Notes: generated from the sequence alone by a model not told the origin. A stretch of DNA of 6,366 nucleotides from Anaerolineae bacterium (GCA_023511475.1 JAIMBM010000191.1:1-6366), one strand, 5' to 3'; numbered from the stretch's first letter, positions 1 through 6,305 are shown. Program-made: numbers and translations.

Positions 1-60
1 CAGCACCGCACAATCGTCTCCTCGCCACAGGGCCGCCGGCAGCCCTCTCAATACAACACC
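1..60 (+). other. Sequence left of the first start codon; frame open to the window edge
   Basis: There is no stop codon in the frame of the first gene between base 1 and its ATG at 61, so the true start of that gene could lie left of the window. No ATG, GTG or TTG occurs in that frame here. No Shine-Dalgarno motif precedes 61 (the bases just upstream are CTCAATACAACACC) and no convincing -35/-10 pair is visible. The stretch may be an intergenic or leader segment, or the coding tail or start of something cut by the edge. Confidence 0.5.
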
Positions 61-903
61 ATGATTGCAGAGCAGTCTCGGCGAATGGACGCGTTGGGTA
101 TCCGGGTGCCGGAACCTCCGCCTCCAGGGCTCTTGCCCGGGGTCTATGCCTTTCTGCAGTTTCAGTTCACGCTGGCCACACCCTACCTATCGAAGGACGA
201 CGAGCTATTCCATGTCTGTGACAACCCACTCCGCAAGGACAGAGTGTTCAAGGTGCCGATCGTCTCCGCCGCTGCCTGGAAGGGGCTTCTGCGCTGGGCA
301 GCTACAAAAGCACTGGTTGATTCGAGGGCCGAGTGCGACGACGACGAGTTCTCCCAACGCCGCCTGCAGTTGACCAGGCTCTTTGGCAACGAGAATGACT
401 TAGACCCGCGAGATGGCGACAGACTCTCGGCCTACCTGGATGATGTACGGCCAGGTGCGGCCAGCCTCTATCGTCGAGGCCTGGCACGACTCGCCAAGGA
501 CGGGTTCCTGGCCGGACGGCTCTTCTTCTACCCCACTTTCTTCGACCGTATGGATGTGCTGGTGATGAACCCTCACGACCGCAAGACCAAGGCGGGCACG
601 AAGCCGATCTTTTTCGAGTGCGCGCCGGCGGAGGCAGCGGGCACCTTCAGTGTGTTGTACGCGTCCTTCGAGGATGCGGAAAGGGCGGAAGAAGAAGGCC
701 TGGAATGCTGCTCCGACCTGCATCTGCTTGCGCAGGCGATGATACTGCTCTTCCTGCAGTACGGGTTCTCGGCGAAGCGGACCAGCGGGTTCGGCGTGGT
801 GCGGAAGGACACGCCCGGCACGTTGTACACGTGGCGCCGCGAGGGCCGCTTTCAGGAACTCACGCGGTTGCCGGAGGTGATTGATGGTGTCTTTGCCCAG
901 TGA
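61..903 (+). CDS. Type III CRISPR RAMP protein, Cmr6-like (Cas7 group)
   Basis: A 280-residue RAMP-superfamily protein, probably a Cas7-type subunit at the crRNA 3' end of the effector complex. Seen: a first RAMP strand (FLQFQFTLATPYL) near residues 32-44; a segment PIVSAAAWKG at 66-75 in the place of the usual P-x-I-P-G-(S/T)-S-x-K-G motif; LFG at 107-109; VMNPHD at 168-173 followed by a KPIFFE strand, which recalls the D-(V/M)-x-NPH and PxPFxF segments of Cmr6; and a C-terminal glycine-rich loop GFSAKRTSGFG at 235-245, close to the GIGAKTxxGYG loop of Cmr6. It ends inside csx11 by a 20-nt overlap. The start is uncertain: there is no ribosome site at 61, Met9 (position 85) is an alternative, and the frame is open upstream. 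RAMP membership is secure; assignment to Cmr6 instead of another Cas7 paralogue is inference. Confidence 0.85.
   Translation: MIAEQSRRMDALGIRVPEPPPPGLLPGVYAFLQFQFTLATPYLSKDDELFHVCDNPLRKDRVFKVPIVSAAAWKGLLRWAATKALVDSRAECDDDEFSQRRLQLTRLFGNENDLDPRDGDRLSAYLDDVRPGAASLYRRGLARLAKDGFLAGRLFFYPTFFDRMDVLVMNPHDRKTKAGTKPIFFECAPAEAAGTFSVLYASFEDAERAEEEGLECCSDLHLLAQAMILLFLQYGFSAKRTSGFGVVRKDTPGTLYTWRREGRFQELTRLPEVIDGVFAQ
873..880 (+). promoter_or_regulatory. Shine-Dalgarno site that selects the csx11 start
   Basis: GGAGGTGA lies inside the end of the preceding RAMP gene. Its GGAGG core is 6 nt from the ATG at 884, 3 nt from a TTG at 881 and 9 nt from a GTG at 887. The ATG at 884 has the best spacing and codon, so it is preferred over TTG 881. 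Confidence 0.75.
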
Positions 904-3739
904 GCTTGAAGTGCTCCGCCAGAATGCGAAATCCCTCCTCCTCGCCGAGCTGGCCGGCTGGCTGCACGACTGGCGCAAGTGTTCGGACCAGCATGTGCAA
1001 CGACACTCTGCAAACCCTCCGCCACAGCCGGAGGCGCTACCTTTCAGCACCGCGCGGGGTTGGGGCCTGGAGCTGGCGAGGGCGGTCGTAACGTTGCTCG
1101 AATACCATGGCTCCGTCTTTGACCTAGCGGAGGCCCCCACGCAGGCAAGGCGCAAAGCGAAGGGTCGCGGCCTGAGCTTGCCGATCGCCTATCTAGTACG
1201 GTGTCACGGAGCCGCCCACATCGAGAAGGAGGAGCCCCCACACCCATGTGACAGAGACCACTTCGCGAAACTGGGCAAGCAGCCGCAGGCGGAGGCCCGA
1301 GCCAGTACGCCGTTCGGATTCGAGCCTTCCCTTCTCGCTGGTCTCACGGACTTGTTGCGCGAGACCCTCGCCCAGGCCACGGGGGTTCCCGGAGAGGACA
1401 AGCCTCGCCTGGCAAAAGCGTTCGCCCTGGCAGTTGCGGACACGCGTCGGCCGATCAACGAGGTCACGCTCTCGGACTGGTCCGGCCTGGTGGCCGCCCT
1501 GTACAAGGCGGCGCTGGCGGGTGCACTCTTGGGCTTTCAGCCGCCTGCCACCGAGTTGCGCTGGCGCCTCCTGAGCGTCCGCTTTGATGGCCTCGGGTTC
1601 ATCAGTGCGGCGAGCCGTATGGCGGACGTGCTGGTGCGCCGTGAGGCGCTGGGAGAGGCACTCGAAAGGGTCCGCAAACTGATCGAGGAGGAGTACCCGC
1701 TCGGTGCTGAGGTCTACCAAGACGAGGACGGCATTGTGTTCGTCGTCCCGGGCGGTACTCCGCAGGGACCCTGCCTCGAGCTGATGCGCTGCACCAGCAA
1801 GGAGGGCGCGACGTTGGAGGCGTTGCTCCGGGGCGCGGTCTGGGGCGACGAGACGAAAGACCTGCAGGGGGAGATGGTGCCCCGACTCATGCTGGACGGC
1901 AAACCGTGGTGGGCTCAGGATCCCCGGCGACAGCTCGGGGCCGGCCCCTCCGCGACGGATGGTAGCACCGAGTCGCCAGATCCGGGCTCGTCAATCGAAG
2001 GGTCGAGGGACGAGATGCCGCCCATGACCGAGCACCTGGCGCCGGTCACGCGGCGGTGCGATCCGGTGTGGCTGCAGAGGCTCTGGGGCTCCAGATCGGC
2101 CGACCTCTGCCCCGTCTGCGGGCTGCGGCCGCAGGCGCCCCGACACTCCTCGGCCGGCCGGCTCAGGCTGTGCGAGGTCTGCACCGGGCGCCGTGCCCAT
2201 CGCGCCAGAGATTGGTCCCAGAAGCTCTCCACGACCATCTGGACCGATGAGGTCGCGGACGACAACGCCCGGCTCGCGCTGCTCGTCGGGCGCTTTGACC
2301 TCGGGCCCTGGCTCGACGGCACCATGGTCAAGACGCTCCTCGTCACCGATCCCGCGAGCGGCACCCCCCTGGTCAAGAACCCCTCCTTCGCCCGCCTGCG
2401 GCGCATCTGGGAGACGACCCGGCGCTTCTGGCAGGAGGTCCTCCCGACGGAGGGAGCCGACCCCGGCGCGAGCCTCTGCGGTCAGCTGCTCACACCGGTC
2501 GCGGGCCGGCTGTTCATCAGGCCCGCCAACCTGGAGGCCCTGCAGCTGGAGCCCTGGCACGCCTACGACCTGGTGCTCGGCCAGGCCAGGCTGAGCGTGC
2601 TCTGCCGGGAGCACGACCTCATCTCGCTCGATAACCTCCGCTACGTCGCCCGGCAGCTTGGCTCCGGGCGAGACGTCAAGGAATACCTGATGGACCACCG
2701 CGAGGTCGCCGTTGAAGAGCCGGTCGGATACGGGAGCCCCAACCGCCTCATCGGCCGCCTGGTCATAGCGGCCGTGGCCGAGGAGCCTACGGCCTATCTG
2801 CCCGCCATCCCCATCCTGGCCGAGCCCCGCACCTTCATGGCGCTGCTCCCGGCGGTCGACGGCCTGCGTGTGGCGCGGGCCGTAGCGGACAAGTACGCCC
2901 AGGAGATGGGCAAGGTCCGCAACCGCCTGGCGCTGACGCTGGGGCTGGTCTACTTTGGGCGGCGCATGCCCCTCGCTGCGGCTCTCGAGGCAGGCCGGCG
3001 GATGCTCGAGCGGTGCTGCGAGCCGCGCGAGGCTGAGGTCAGGTCGGCAGAGCCGTTGCAGTCCGACGACACGGGCTGGCCGGCGCGCCTCCGCCTGCGG
3101 CTGGCCGTCGGCGCGCGCGAGGTATCCCTGGAGGTGCCGACGGTCATGGGCGACGGCCGGGCGCGCGACGTGTGGTACCCGTACTGGCGGCTCCTCACAC
3201 CGGACGATGGGCCGCGACGGCGCCAGTTCCCCGGGCCGGATGGGGGACGCTGGGTGCACGTCACCGACCTGCGGGCTGGGGATAGGGTCCAATTCGTCCC
3301 CTCGACCTTTGACTATGAGTACCTGGACGTTGCCGCCCGCCGCTACGAGGTGGCCTATGAGGGCCTGCAGCGGCGGGGCGCCGATCGCTGTCACCGGCCT
3401 TACCTGCTGGAAGAGCTGGCAGACCTGGAGCGCGTCTGGCAGCTCGCCGGCCCGCCGGAGGCCATGACCAGGTCGCAGGCCGGGGACCTGGTCGCCCTGG
3501 TAGAGGGCAGGCGAGCCGCCTGGGGCTTGCCACGCGGCGACGGGGCGCTCAGGCTCGATCCGGATCATCCCTTCAACACACTCTGCCGGCAGGCGCTGGC
3601 CAACGCCGACTGGCGCCGGGGCTCCTGGAAGGCGCTGCCCGAGCAGGATAGGCTGTTGCTGCAGCGGGCCGCGCTCAGTGGAATGCTGGCCGACGTCCTC
3701 GAGCTGCACATGACCCTCGCCAGAGAGGCGAGAGACTGA
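884..3739 (+). CDS. csx11: Csx11-type Cas10 large subunit with degenerate GGDD (type III-C-like)
   Basis: A 951-residue Cas10-family subunit that should sit at the crRNA 5' tag end of the effector and sense target RNA. Visible in order: an HD-like domain with LHDWRK (His28-Asp29) and further histidines at 75, 108 and 112 (HGAAH); a Palm1 domain starting SVRFDGLGF (Asp235) with the hairpin QDEDGIVFVVPG (Asp280-Asp282); a low-complexity Ser/Pro/Asp linker about 345-382; a four-cysteine zinc module CPVC (409, 412) and CEVC (430, 433); Palm2 beginning near LLVGRFDLG (Asp472); and a helical C-terminal domain. In Palm2 the segment ILAEPRTFMALLPA occupies the slot of YAGGDDxxALLP, so GGDD is replaced by EPRT (647-650). 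Size above 900 residues, the Cas10 layout and the lost GGDD fit Csx11, the Cas10 of subtype III-C. Known for the family: the cyclase is inactive. Inferred: any catalysis is through the HD site. It could also be a divergent Cmr2. TTG 881 is an alternative start. Confidence 0.85.
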   Translation: MVSLPSELEVLRQNAKSLLLAELAGWLHDWRKCSDQHVQRHSANPPPQPEALPFSTARGWGLELARAVVTLLEYHGSVFDLAEAPTQARRKAKGRGLSLPIAYLVRCHGAAHIEKEEPPHPCDRDHFAKLGKQPQAEARASTPFGFEPSLLAGLTDLLRETLAQATGVPGEDKPRLAKAFALAVADTRRPINEVTLSDWSGLVAALYKAALAGALLGFQPPATELRWRLLSVRFDGLGFISAASRMADVLVRREALGEALERVRKLIEEEYPLGAEVYQDEDGIVFVVPGGTPQGPCLELMRCTSKEGATLEALLRGAVWGDETKDLQGEMVPRLMLDGKPWWAQDPRRQLGAGPSATDGSTESPDPGSSIEGSRDEMPPMTEHLAPVTRRCDPVWLQRLWGSRSADLCPVCGLRPQAPRHSSAGRLRLCEVCTGRRAHRARDWSQKLSTTIWTDEVADDNARLALLVGRFDLGPWLDGTMVKTLLVTDPASGTPLVKNPSFARLRRIWETTRRFWQEVLPTEGADPGASLCGQLLTPVAGRLFIRPANLEALQLEPWHAYDLVLGQARLSVLCREHDLISLDNLRYVARQLGSGRDVKEYLMDHREVAVEEPVGYGSPNRLIGRLVIAAVAEEPTAYLPAIPILAEPRTFMALLPAVDGLRVARAVADKYAQEMGKVRNRLALTLGLVYFGRRMPLAAALEAGRRMLERCCEPREAEVRSAEPLQSDDTGWPARLRLRLAVGAREVSLEVPTVMGDGRARDVWYPYWRLLTPDDGPRRRQFPGPDGGRWVHVTDLRAGDRVQFVPSTFDYEYLDVAARRYEVAYEGLQRRGADRCHRPYLLEELADLERVWQLAGPPEAMTRSQAGDLVALVEGRRAAWGLPRGDGALRLDPDHPFNTLCRQALANADWRRGSWKALPEQDRLLLQRAALSGMLADVLELHMTLAREARD

Positions 3740-3751
3740 GGAGGAGGCACG

Positions 3752-4729
3752 ATGTACACCCAGTGGCGTTTCATCCTCATGACCCTCGACCCGGTCCACA
3801 TCGGTACCGGCGGCTATCGCCTGGGCCGCGTGGACCTGAGCATCGCCCGCGAGCCCGGGACCAATCTGCCCAAGATTCCGGGCACTTCGCTCTCCGGCGC
3901 CGTCCGCACCTATGCCGCCTATCGGTACGAGCGGCCCCAGTGTGCCGGGCAGGGGCAGGGCGACGAGGTGCGCGCGAAGAAGCCCCATTGCCGCGACCGC
4001 AACTGCCCCGTCTGCTACACCTTTGGCTACATCCGCGGCCCCGAGGGCGGGCACGCCGGCACGGTGAGCATCGCCGATGCCCAGCTGCTCCTGTTCCCGG
4101 TGCACTCGATGGCCGGGCCGGTGTGGGTCAGCACTGCCGGGCGCCTGCGCGAGGCCGGCCTCACGGTCGCGTGCCCGGCTCTCTCGCACGGCGAGTGCGC
4201 CACGAGCCTGCCGGAGCGATCCATACCCCAGACCGACCGGGCCTCCGGTGCTCCGGTGCGCGACCGGCTTTTCAACGTCGGCTGGCTCTTGCTCCGCTGC
4301 CGCCGGGAGGCAGTGCAGGTTCAGCCTCCGTCGGGTGCGGTCGAGGGCGATGTGGCCTGGCAGGCCGTGGTGCGGCGTCTCGTGCTGGTAGACGAGGGGC
4401 TCTTCCCCCAGGTCGTCAACAGCAACCTCGAGGTGCGCACCTCGGTGAGCATCGATCCGGCCACCGGCGCAGCCAGCGAGAGGGCGCTCTTCACCTACGA
4501 GGCGCTGCCCCGGGCGACCTGGCTGTGGGGCGACGTGGTGGAGGACGACTATCGCCCCGACGGGTTCCCGGCAGGCAATGAGAAGGCCGCCTCGCTGGGG
4601 CACACCCGCCCCTGGCACGTGGTGCGAGACGGTCTCAGGCTGGCCGAGTACCTCGGGATCGGTGGCATGGGCACCCGCGGCTTTGGCCGCATCCGCCTGA
4701 CCCATGAATGGAAGGTGAGTCATGGATAA
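3752..4729 (+). CDS. cmr4: Cmr4, type III Cas7 backbone and target-RNA nuclease subunit
   Basis: A 325-residue Cas7 protein expected to polymerise along the crRNA and cut bound target RNA at 6-nt intervals. Seen: the opening strand and loop DPVHIGTG (13-20); GRVDLSIARE (25-34), where Asp28 matches the catalytic Asp of Cmr4 (Asp26 in Pyrococcus furiosus, context VDLPIQRE); PKIPGTSLSGAVR (40-52); the strand VSIADAQLLLFPV; a C-terminal half with VNSNLEVRTSVSID and ALPRATWLWGDVV, typical of Cmr4; and a glycine-rich loop GIGGMGTRGFGR (302-313). An extra cysteine cluster, Cys64, Cys80, Cys85 and Cys88 (NCPVCYTFGY), suggests a zinc site just before the usual LFG segment. The ATG is preceded by GGAGGAGG at 3740-3747, directly after the csx11 stop with a 12-nt gap. 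The ATGGATAA junction overlaps the next gene. The product is confident. Confidence 0.93.
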   Translation: MYTQWRFILMTLDPVHIGTGGYRLGRVDLSIAREPGTNLPKIPGTSLSGAVRTYAAYRYERPQCAGQGQGDEVRAKKPHCRDRNCPVCYTFGYIRGPEGGHAGTVSIADAQLLLFPVHSMAGPVWVSTAGRLREAGLTVACPALSHGECATSLPERSIPQTDRASGAPVRDRLFNVGWLLLRCRREAVQVQPPSGAVEGDVAWQAVVRRLVLVDEGLFPQVVNSNLEVRTSVSIDPATGAASERALFTYEALPRATWLWGDVVEDDYRPDGFPAGNEKAASLGHTRPWHVVRDGLRLAEYLGIGGMGTRGFGRIRLTHEWKVSHG

Positions 4730-5111
4730 CCTCGACCTGCTCGCTGCCGAAGCTGCAGGTGCGATCGTGCGGAACACGATCGACTCCGACCGCCATCGGG
4801 CAACGGATGTGGAGAACCTGGCCACCAAGGCCCTGGGCGTCCTGCAGGAGAACGGCCCCTACGCCGCCATGCTGTTCCTGTACTCGCGGCCCAAGACCGA
4901 CGAGCAGATCGCCCGTCCGATCCGCGAGCAGCTCCTCGACGTCGCCGCCAAGACCCTCCACGTAGGCATCGTGGGGGACGAGGTGGACCAGGCGCTGCAC
5001 TTTGTCGCCGGGATCACGGCGGCGGACCTGGAGTTCCTGCTCCTGGTCAAGCAGCTGTGGGAGCAGACGCTCATCTACACCCGCTACGGGGCCAAGGCAC
5101 ACAAGGAGTGA
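4722..5111 (+). CDS. cmr5: Cmr5, type III small subunit (Cas11)
   Basis: A 129-residue, predicted all-helical protein, the usual length for Cmr5. It would form the minor filament beside Cmr4 and stabilise the crRNA-target duplex; it has no catalytic role. Seen: an acidic helical N-terminus (LDLLAAEAAGAIV), a central helix around NGPYAAMLFLYSR, and the closing helix LLLVKQLWEQTLIYTRYGAK, which matches the Cmr5 C-terminal pattern of a Trp followed by a Tyr-Gly pair. It has no membrane segment, no signal peptide and no cysteine. The ATG at 4722 overlaps the stop of cmr4 by 8 nt and has AAGG at 4712-4715, 6 nt upstream, so it is translated by coupling. Identity rests on position, size and helix pattern; Csm2-type Cas11 is the alternative and is less likely next to a Cmr4. 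Confidence 0.88.
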   Translation: MDNLDLLAAEAAGAIVRNTIDSDRHRATDVENLATKALGVLQENGPYAAMLFLYSRPKTDEQIARPIREQLLDVAAKTLHVGIVGDEVDQALHFVAGITAADLEFLLLVKQLWEQTLIYTRYGAKAHKE

Positions 5112-5114
5112 GCG

Positions 5115-5972
5115 ATGGGCTGGAAGGCATTCTCGCTCGCTCTGCGGCTGCTCTCGCCGGTGCACATCGGCGCCGGCGCCGAGGGCAACCTGCAGCGCAC
5201 GCGCCCTTACGTCACCGGCAAGGCCCTGTGGGGCGCGCTGACCGCCCGCCTCGCCCGAGATTGCCCCGACCTCCGCGGCGACTATGCCGAGGCCGGCCGG
5301 CGCGTGCATGCGGAGCTGGCCCTCAGCTACCTCTACCCAACTGGCGGCGAGGAGAAGCCGCTCTGGCCCTGGGGTCAGACGGCCGATGCCTTCCGCTGGC
5401 GCTTTCTCGGCAGCGTGGCTAGCACTGCCATCGACCCGTCCGCTGGCGGCGCCCACGAGGGTAGCCTGCATGAGATCGAGCACATTTCCCCCGTCACCCG
5501 GGACGCGCAACCGGTCATCCTCCGCGGCTACATCTTTTGCGCCGAGGGCTCCCAGCTCCCCTGGCCGGAGGTCCTGCCGCGCCTGCAGCTCGGCGGCGAG
5601 CGCGGCTACGGCTGGGGCCGGGTGGAGGTCGAGCGGCTCGAAGAGGTCGGGTCCGAGCGTGTCCTCTTTGGGATGTACGACGCCGACCCGGGCAGCTGGC
5701 CGCCGGTCGTCACCGCGCGCGGCCGTGGCGACGGCGAAGCTTGGCTGCTGGCCCATGCCCTGGCCGTCGACGTGGAGGACCCCGGCGGCCCCCGGCGCGC
5801 CTGCAGCGGCCTGAGTGGGCCGGTCGAGCCCCTCGTGGGGCGCGAGACTGGAGCTGCCGGCGCCTTTGGCGCCCGCCTTTCCCCAGTGCGCGTCGCCTGG
5901 GTCCCGGGCACCCCGGTCTCGGGTGGCACGCGCTTTCGGATTGGGCCTTACGGGCTCTGGGAAGGCGTGTAA
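5115..5972 (+). CDS. Type III CRISPR RAMP protein, probable Cas5-type subunit (Csx10/Csm4-like)
   Basis: A 285-residue RAMP protein. Seen: the first strand and loop LLSPVHIGAGAEGN (12-25); RPYVTGKALWGALTARL (30-46), the equivalent of the P-x-I-P-G-x-x-x-x-G-A motif; a middle segment HISPVTRDAQPVILRGYIF, like the I-x-R-x-T-x-x-A-x-x-G-x-L/I-F strand of Csx10/Csm4 proteins; and a glycine-rich loop GGERGYGWGRV (160-170) that falls mid-protein, leaving about 115 residues after it. Because a Cmr6-like RAMP and Cmr4 are already present, the missing essential role in the complex is the Cas5 subunit that grips the crRNA 5' tag, and this gene fits best. It has AAGGAG at 5103-5108, spaced 6 nt from its ATG, and begins 3 nt after the cmr5 stop. 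It is the last gene of the operon in the window. RAMP membership is firm; Cas5 versus a second Cas7 (Cmr1 or Cmr6) is inference. Confidence 0.8.
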   Translation: MGWKAFSLALRLLSPVHIGAGAEGNLQRTRPYVTGKALWGALTARLARDCPDLRGDYAEAGRRVHAELALSYLYPTGGEEKPLWPWGQTADAFRWRFLGSVASTAIDPSAGGAHEGSLHEIEHISPVTRDAQPVILRGYIFCAEGSQLPWPEVLPRLQLGGERGYGWGRVEVERLEEVGSERVLFGMYDADPGSWPPVVTARGRGDGEAWLLAHALAVDVEDPGGPRRACSGLSGPVEPLVGRETGAAGAFGARLSPVRVAWVPGTPVSGGTRFRIGPYGLWEGV

Positions 5973-6020
5973 GGGGCTGACGGAGGTGAGGAAACCGTCC
6001 GGAGTGGCGTCGCGGTGATA

Positions 6021-6040
6021 GCGGAAAGGAACCTTTCCGC
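6021..6040 (+). terminator. Perfect hairpin after the cas operon, possible transcript end
   Basis: GCGGAAAGG and CCTTTCCGC are exact reverse complements separated by AA, giving 8 bp with a GAAC tetraloop, or 9 bp if the 2-nt loop is allowed. It starts 48 nt after the stop of the last gene. No T-tract follows (the next bases are GGCGGGCGACC), so it is not a classic intrinsic terminator. It could be a stabilising 3' end hairpin, a terminator lacking a U-tract, or a degenerate edge of the repeat array. A weaker 5-bp stem (GACGG 5979-5983 with CCGTC 5995-5999) lies just before it. Confidence 0.45.
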
Positions 6041-6047
6041 GGCGGGC

Positions 6048-6079
6048 GACCCCCTACCGTTCCCCCGAAGCGGGGGAAT
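6048..6079 (+). repeat. Palindromic unit, forward copy 1
   Basis: It begins GACCCCCTACCG and then folds: TTCCCCCG pairs perfectly with CGGGGGAA around an AAG loop (8 bp). It is identical to the copies at 6177 and 6306. Confidence 0.85.
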
Positions 6080-6131
6080 CGGGGGAGGCTAACGCCCAGA
6101 GGCAGGTGGCCGCCAGGGGCGGAAGGGACCT

Positions 6132-6163
6132 ATCCCCCCGTTTCGGGGGGACGGTGGGGGGTC
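6132..6163 (-). repeat. Palindromic unit, inverted copy 1
   Basis: Read on the minus strand it matches the forward unit at 28 of 32 positions, with all differences transitions. On the + strand TCCCCCCG and CGGGGGGA form an 8-bp stem around TTT. Confidence 0.85.
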
Positions 6164-6176
6164 TGCTCCGTGGCGT

Positions 6177-6208
6177 GACCCCCTACCGTTCCCCCGAAGC
6201 GGGGGAAT
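6177..6208 (+). repeat. Palindromic unit, forward copy 2
   Basis: Identical to the forward unit at 6048, 129 nt downstream, with the same 8-bp stem and AAG loop. Confidence 0.85.
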
Positions 6209-6213
6209 AGGAA

Positions 6214-6242
6214 GCGGGCCTTGCCAAGAGGCAGGTGGCCGC
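6214..6242 (+). repeat. Imperfect hairpin in the long linker of copy 2
   Basis: GCGG at 6214-6217 can pair with CCGC at 6239-6242, CC with GG inside that, and TGCC with GGCA around an AAGA loop, with small bulges. The aligned stretch of copy 1 differs in the left arm and keeps only part of the pairing, so the structure may be incidental. The partial copy 3 is cut before the right arm. Confidence 0.4.
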
Positions 6243-6260
6243 AAGGGGCGGAAGGGACCT

Positions 6261-6292
6261 GTCCCCCCGTTTCGGGGGGACGGTGGGGAGTC
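6261..6292 (-). repeat. Palindromic unit, inverted copy 2
   Basis: Read on the minus strand it matches the forward unit at 26 of 32 positions, with all six differences transitions. On the + strand GTCCCCCCG and CGGGGGGAC form a perfect 9-bp stem around TTT. Confidence 0.85.
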
Positions 6293-6305
6293 TGCTCCGT
6301 GGCGT

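Noticed and set aside
400..1155. A 251-codon minus-strand frame under the first RAMP gene and the start of csx11
   Set aside because: It lies opposite confident coding sequence, has Cys/Arg/Ser-rich composition and no motif.
2822..2833. A canonical GGDD cyclase motif in the Cas10 subunit
   Set aside because: The alignable slot reads EPRT, and no GGDD occurs anywhere in the protein.
1991..4828. A 945-codon open frame on the minus strand under csx11 and cmr4
   Set aside because: It spans two well-supported genes and their junction. Its translation is compositionally odd (rich in Arg, Gly, Pro, Ala, His), with no recognisable domain. Long antisense frames are expected where third positions are strongly G/C.
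4635..5756. A 373-codon open frame on the minus strand under cmr4, cmr5 and the last RAMP
   Set aside because: It is antisense to three recognised cas genes, with no family motifs; a shadow of GC3 bias.
5815..6018. A small + strand frame overlapping the end of the last RAMP gene
   Set aside because: It is out of frame with a well-supported gene, lacks a ribosome site and has no recognisable features.
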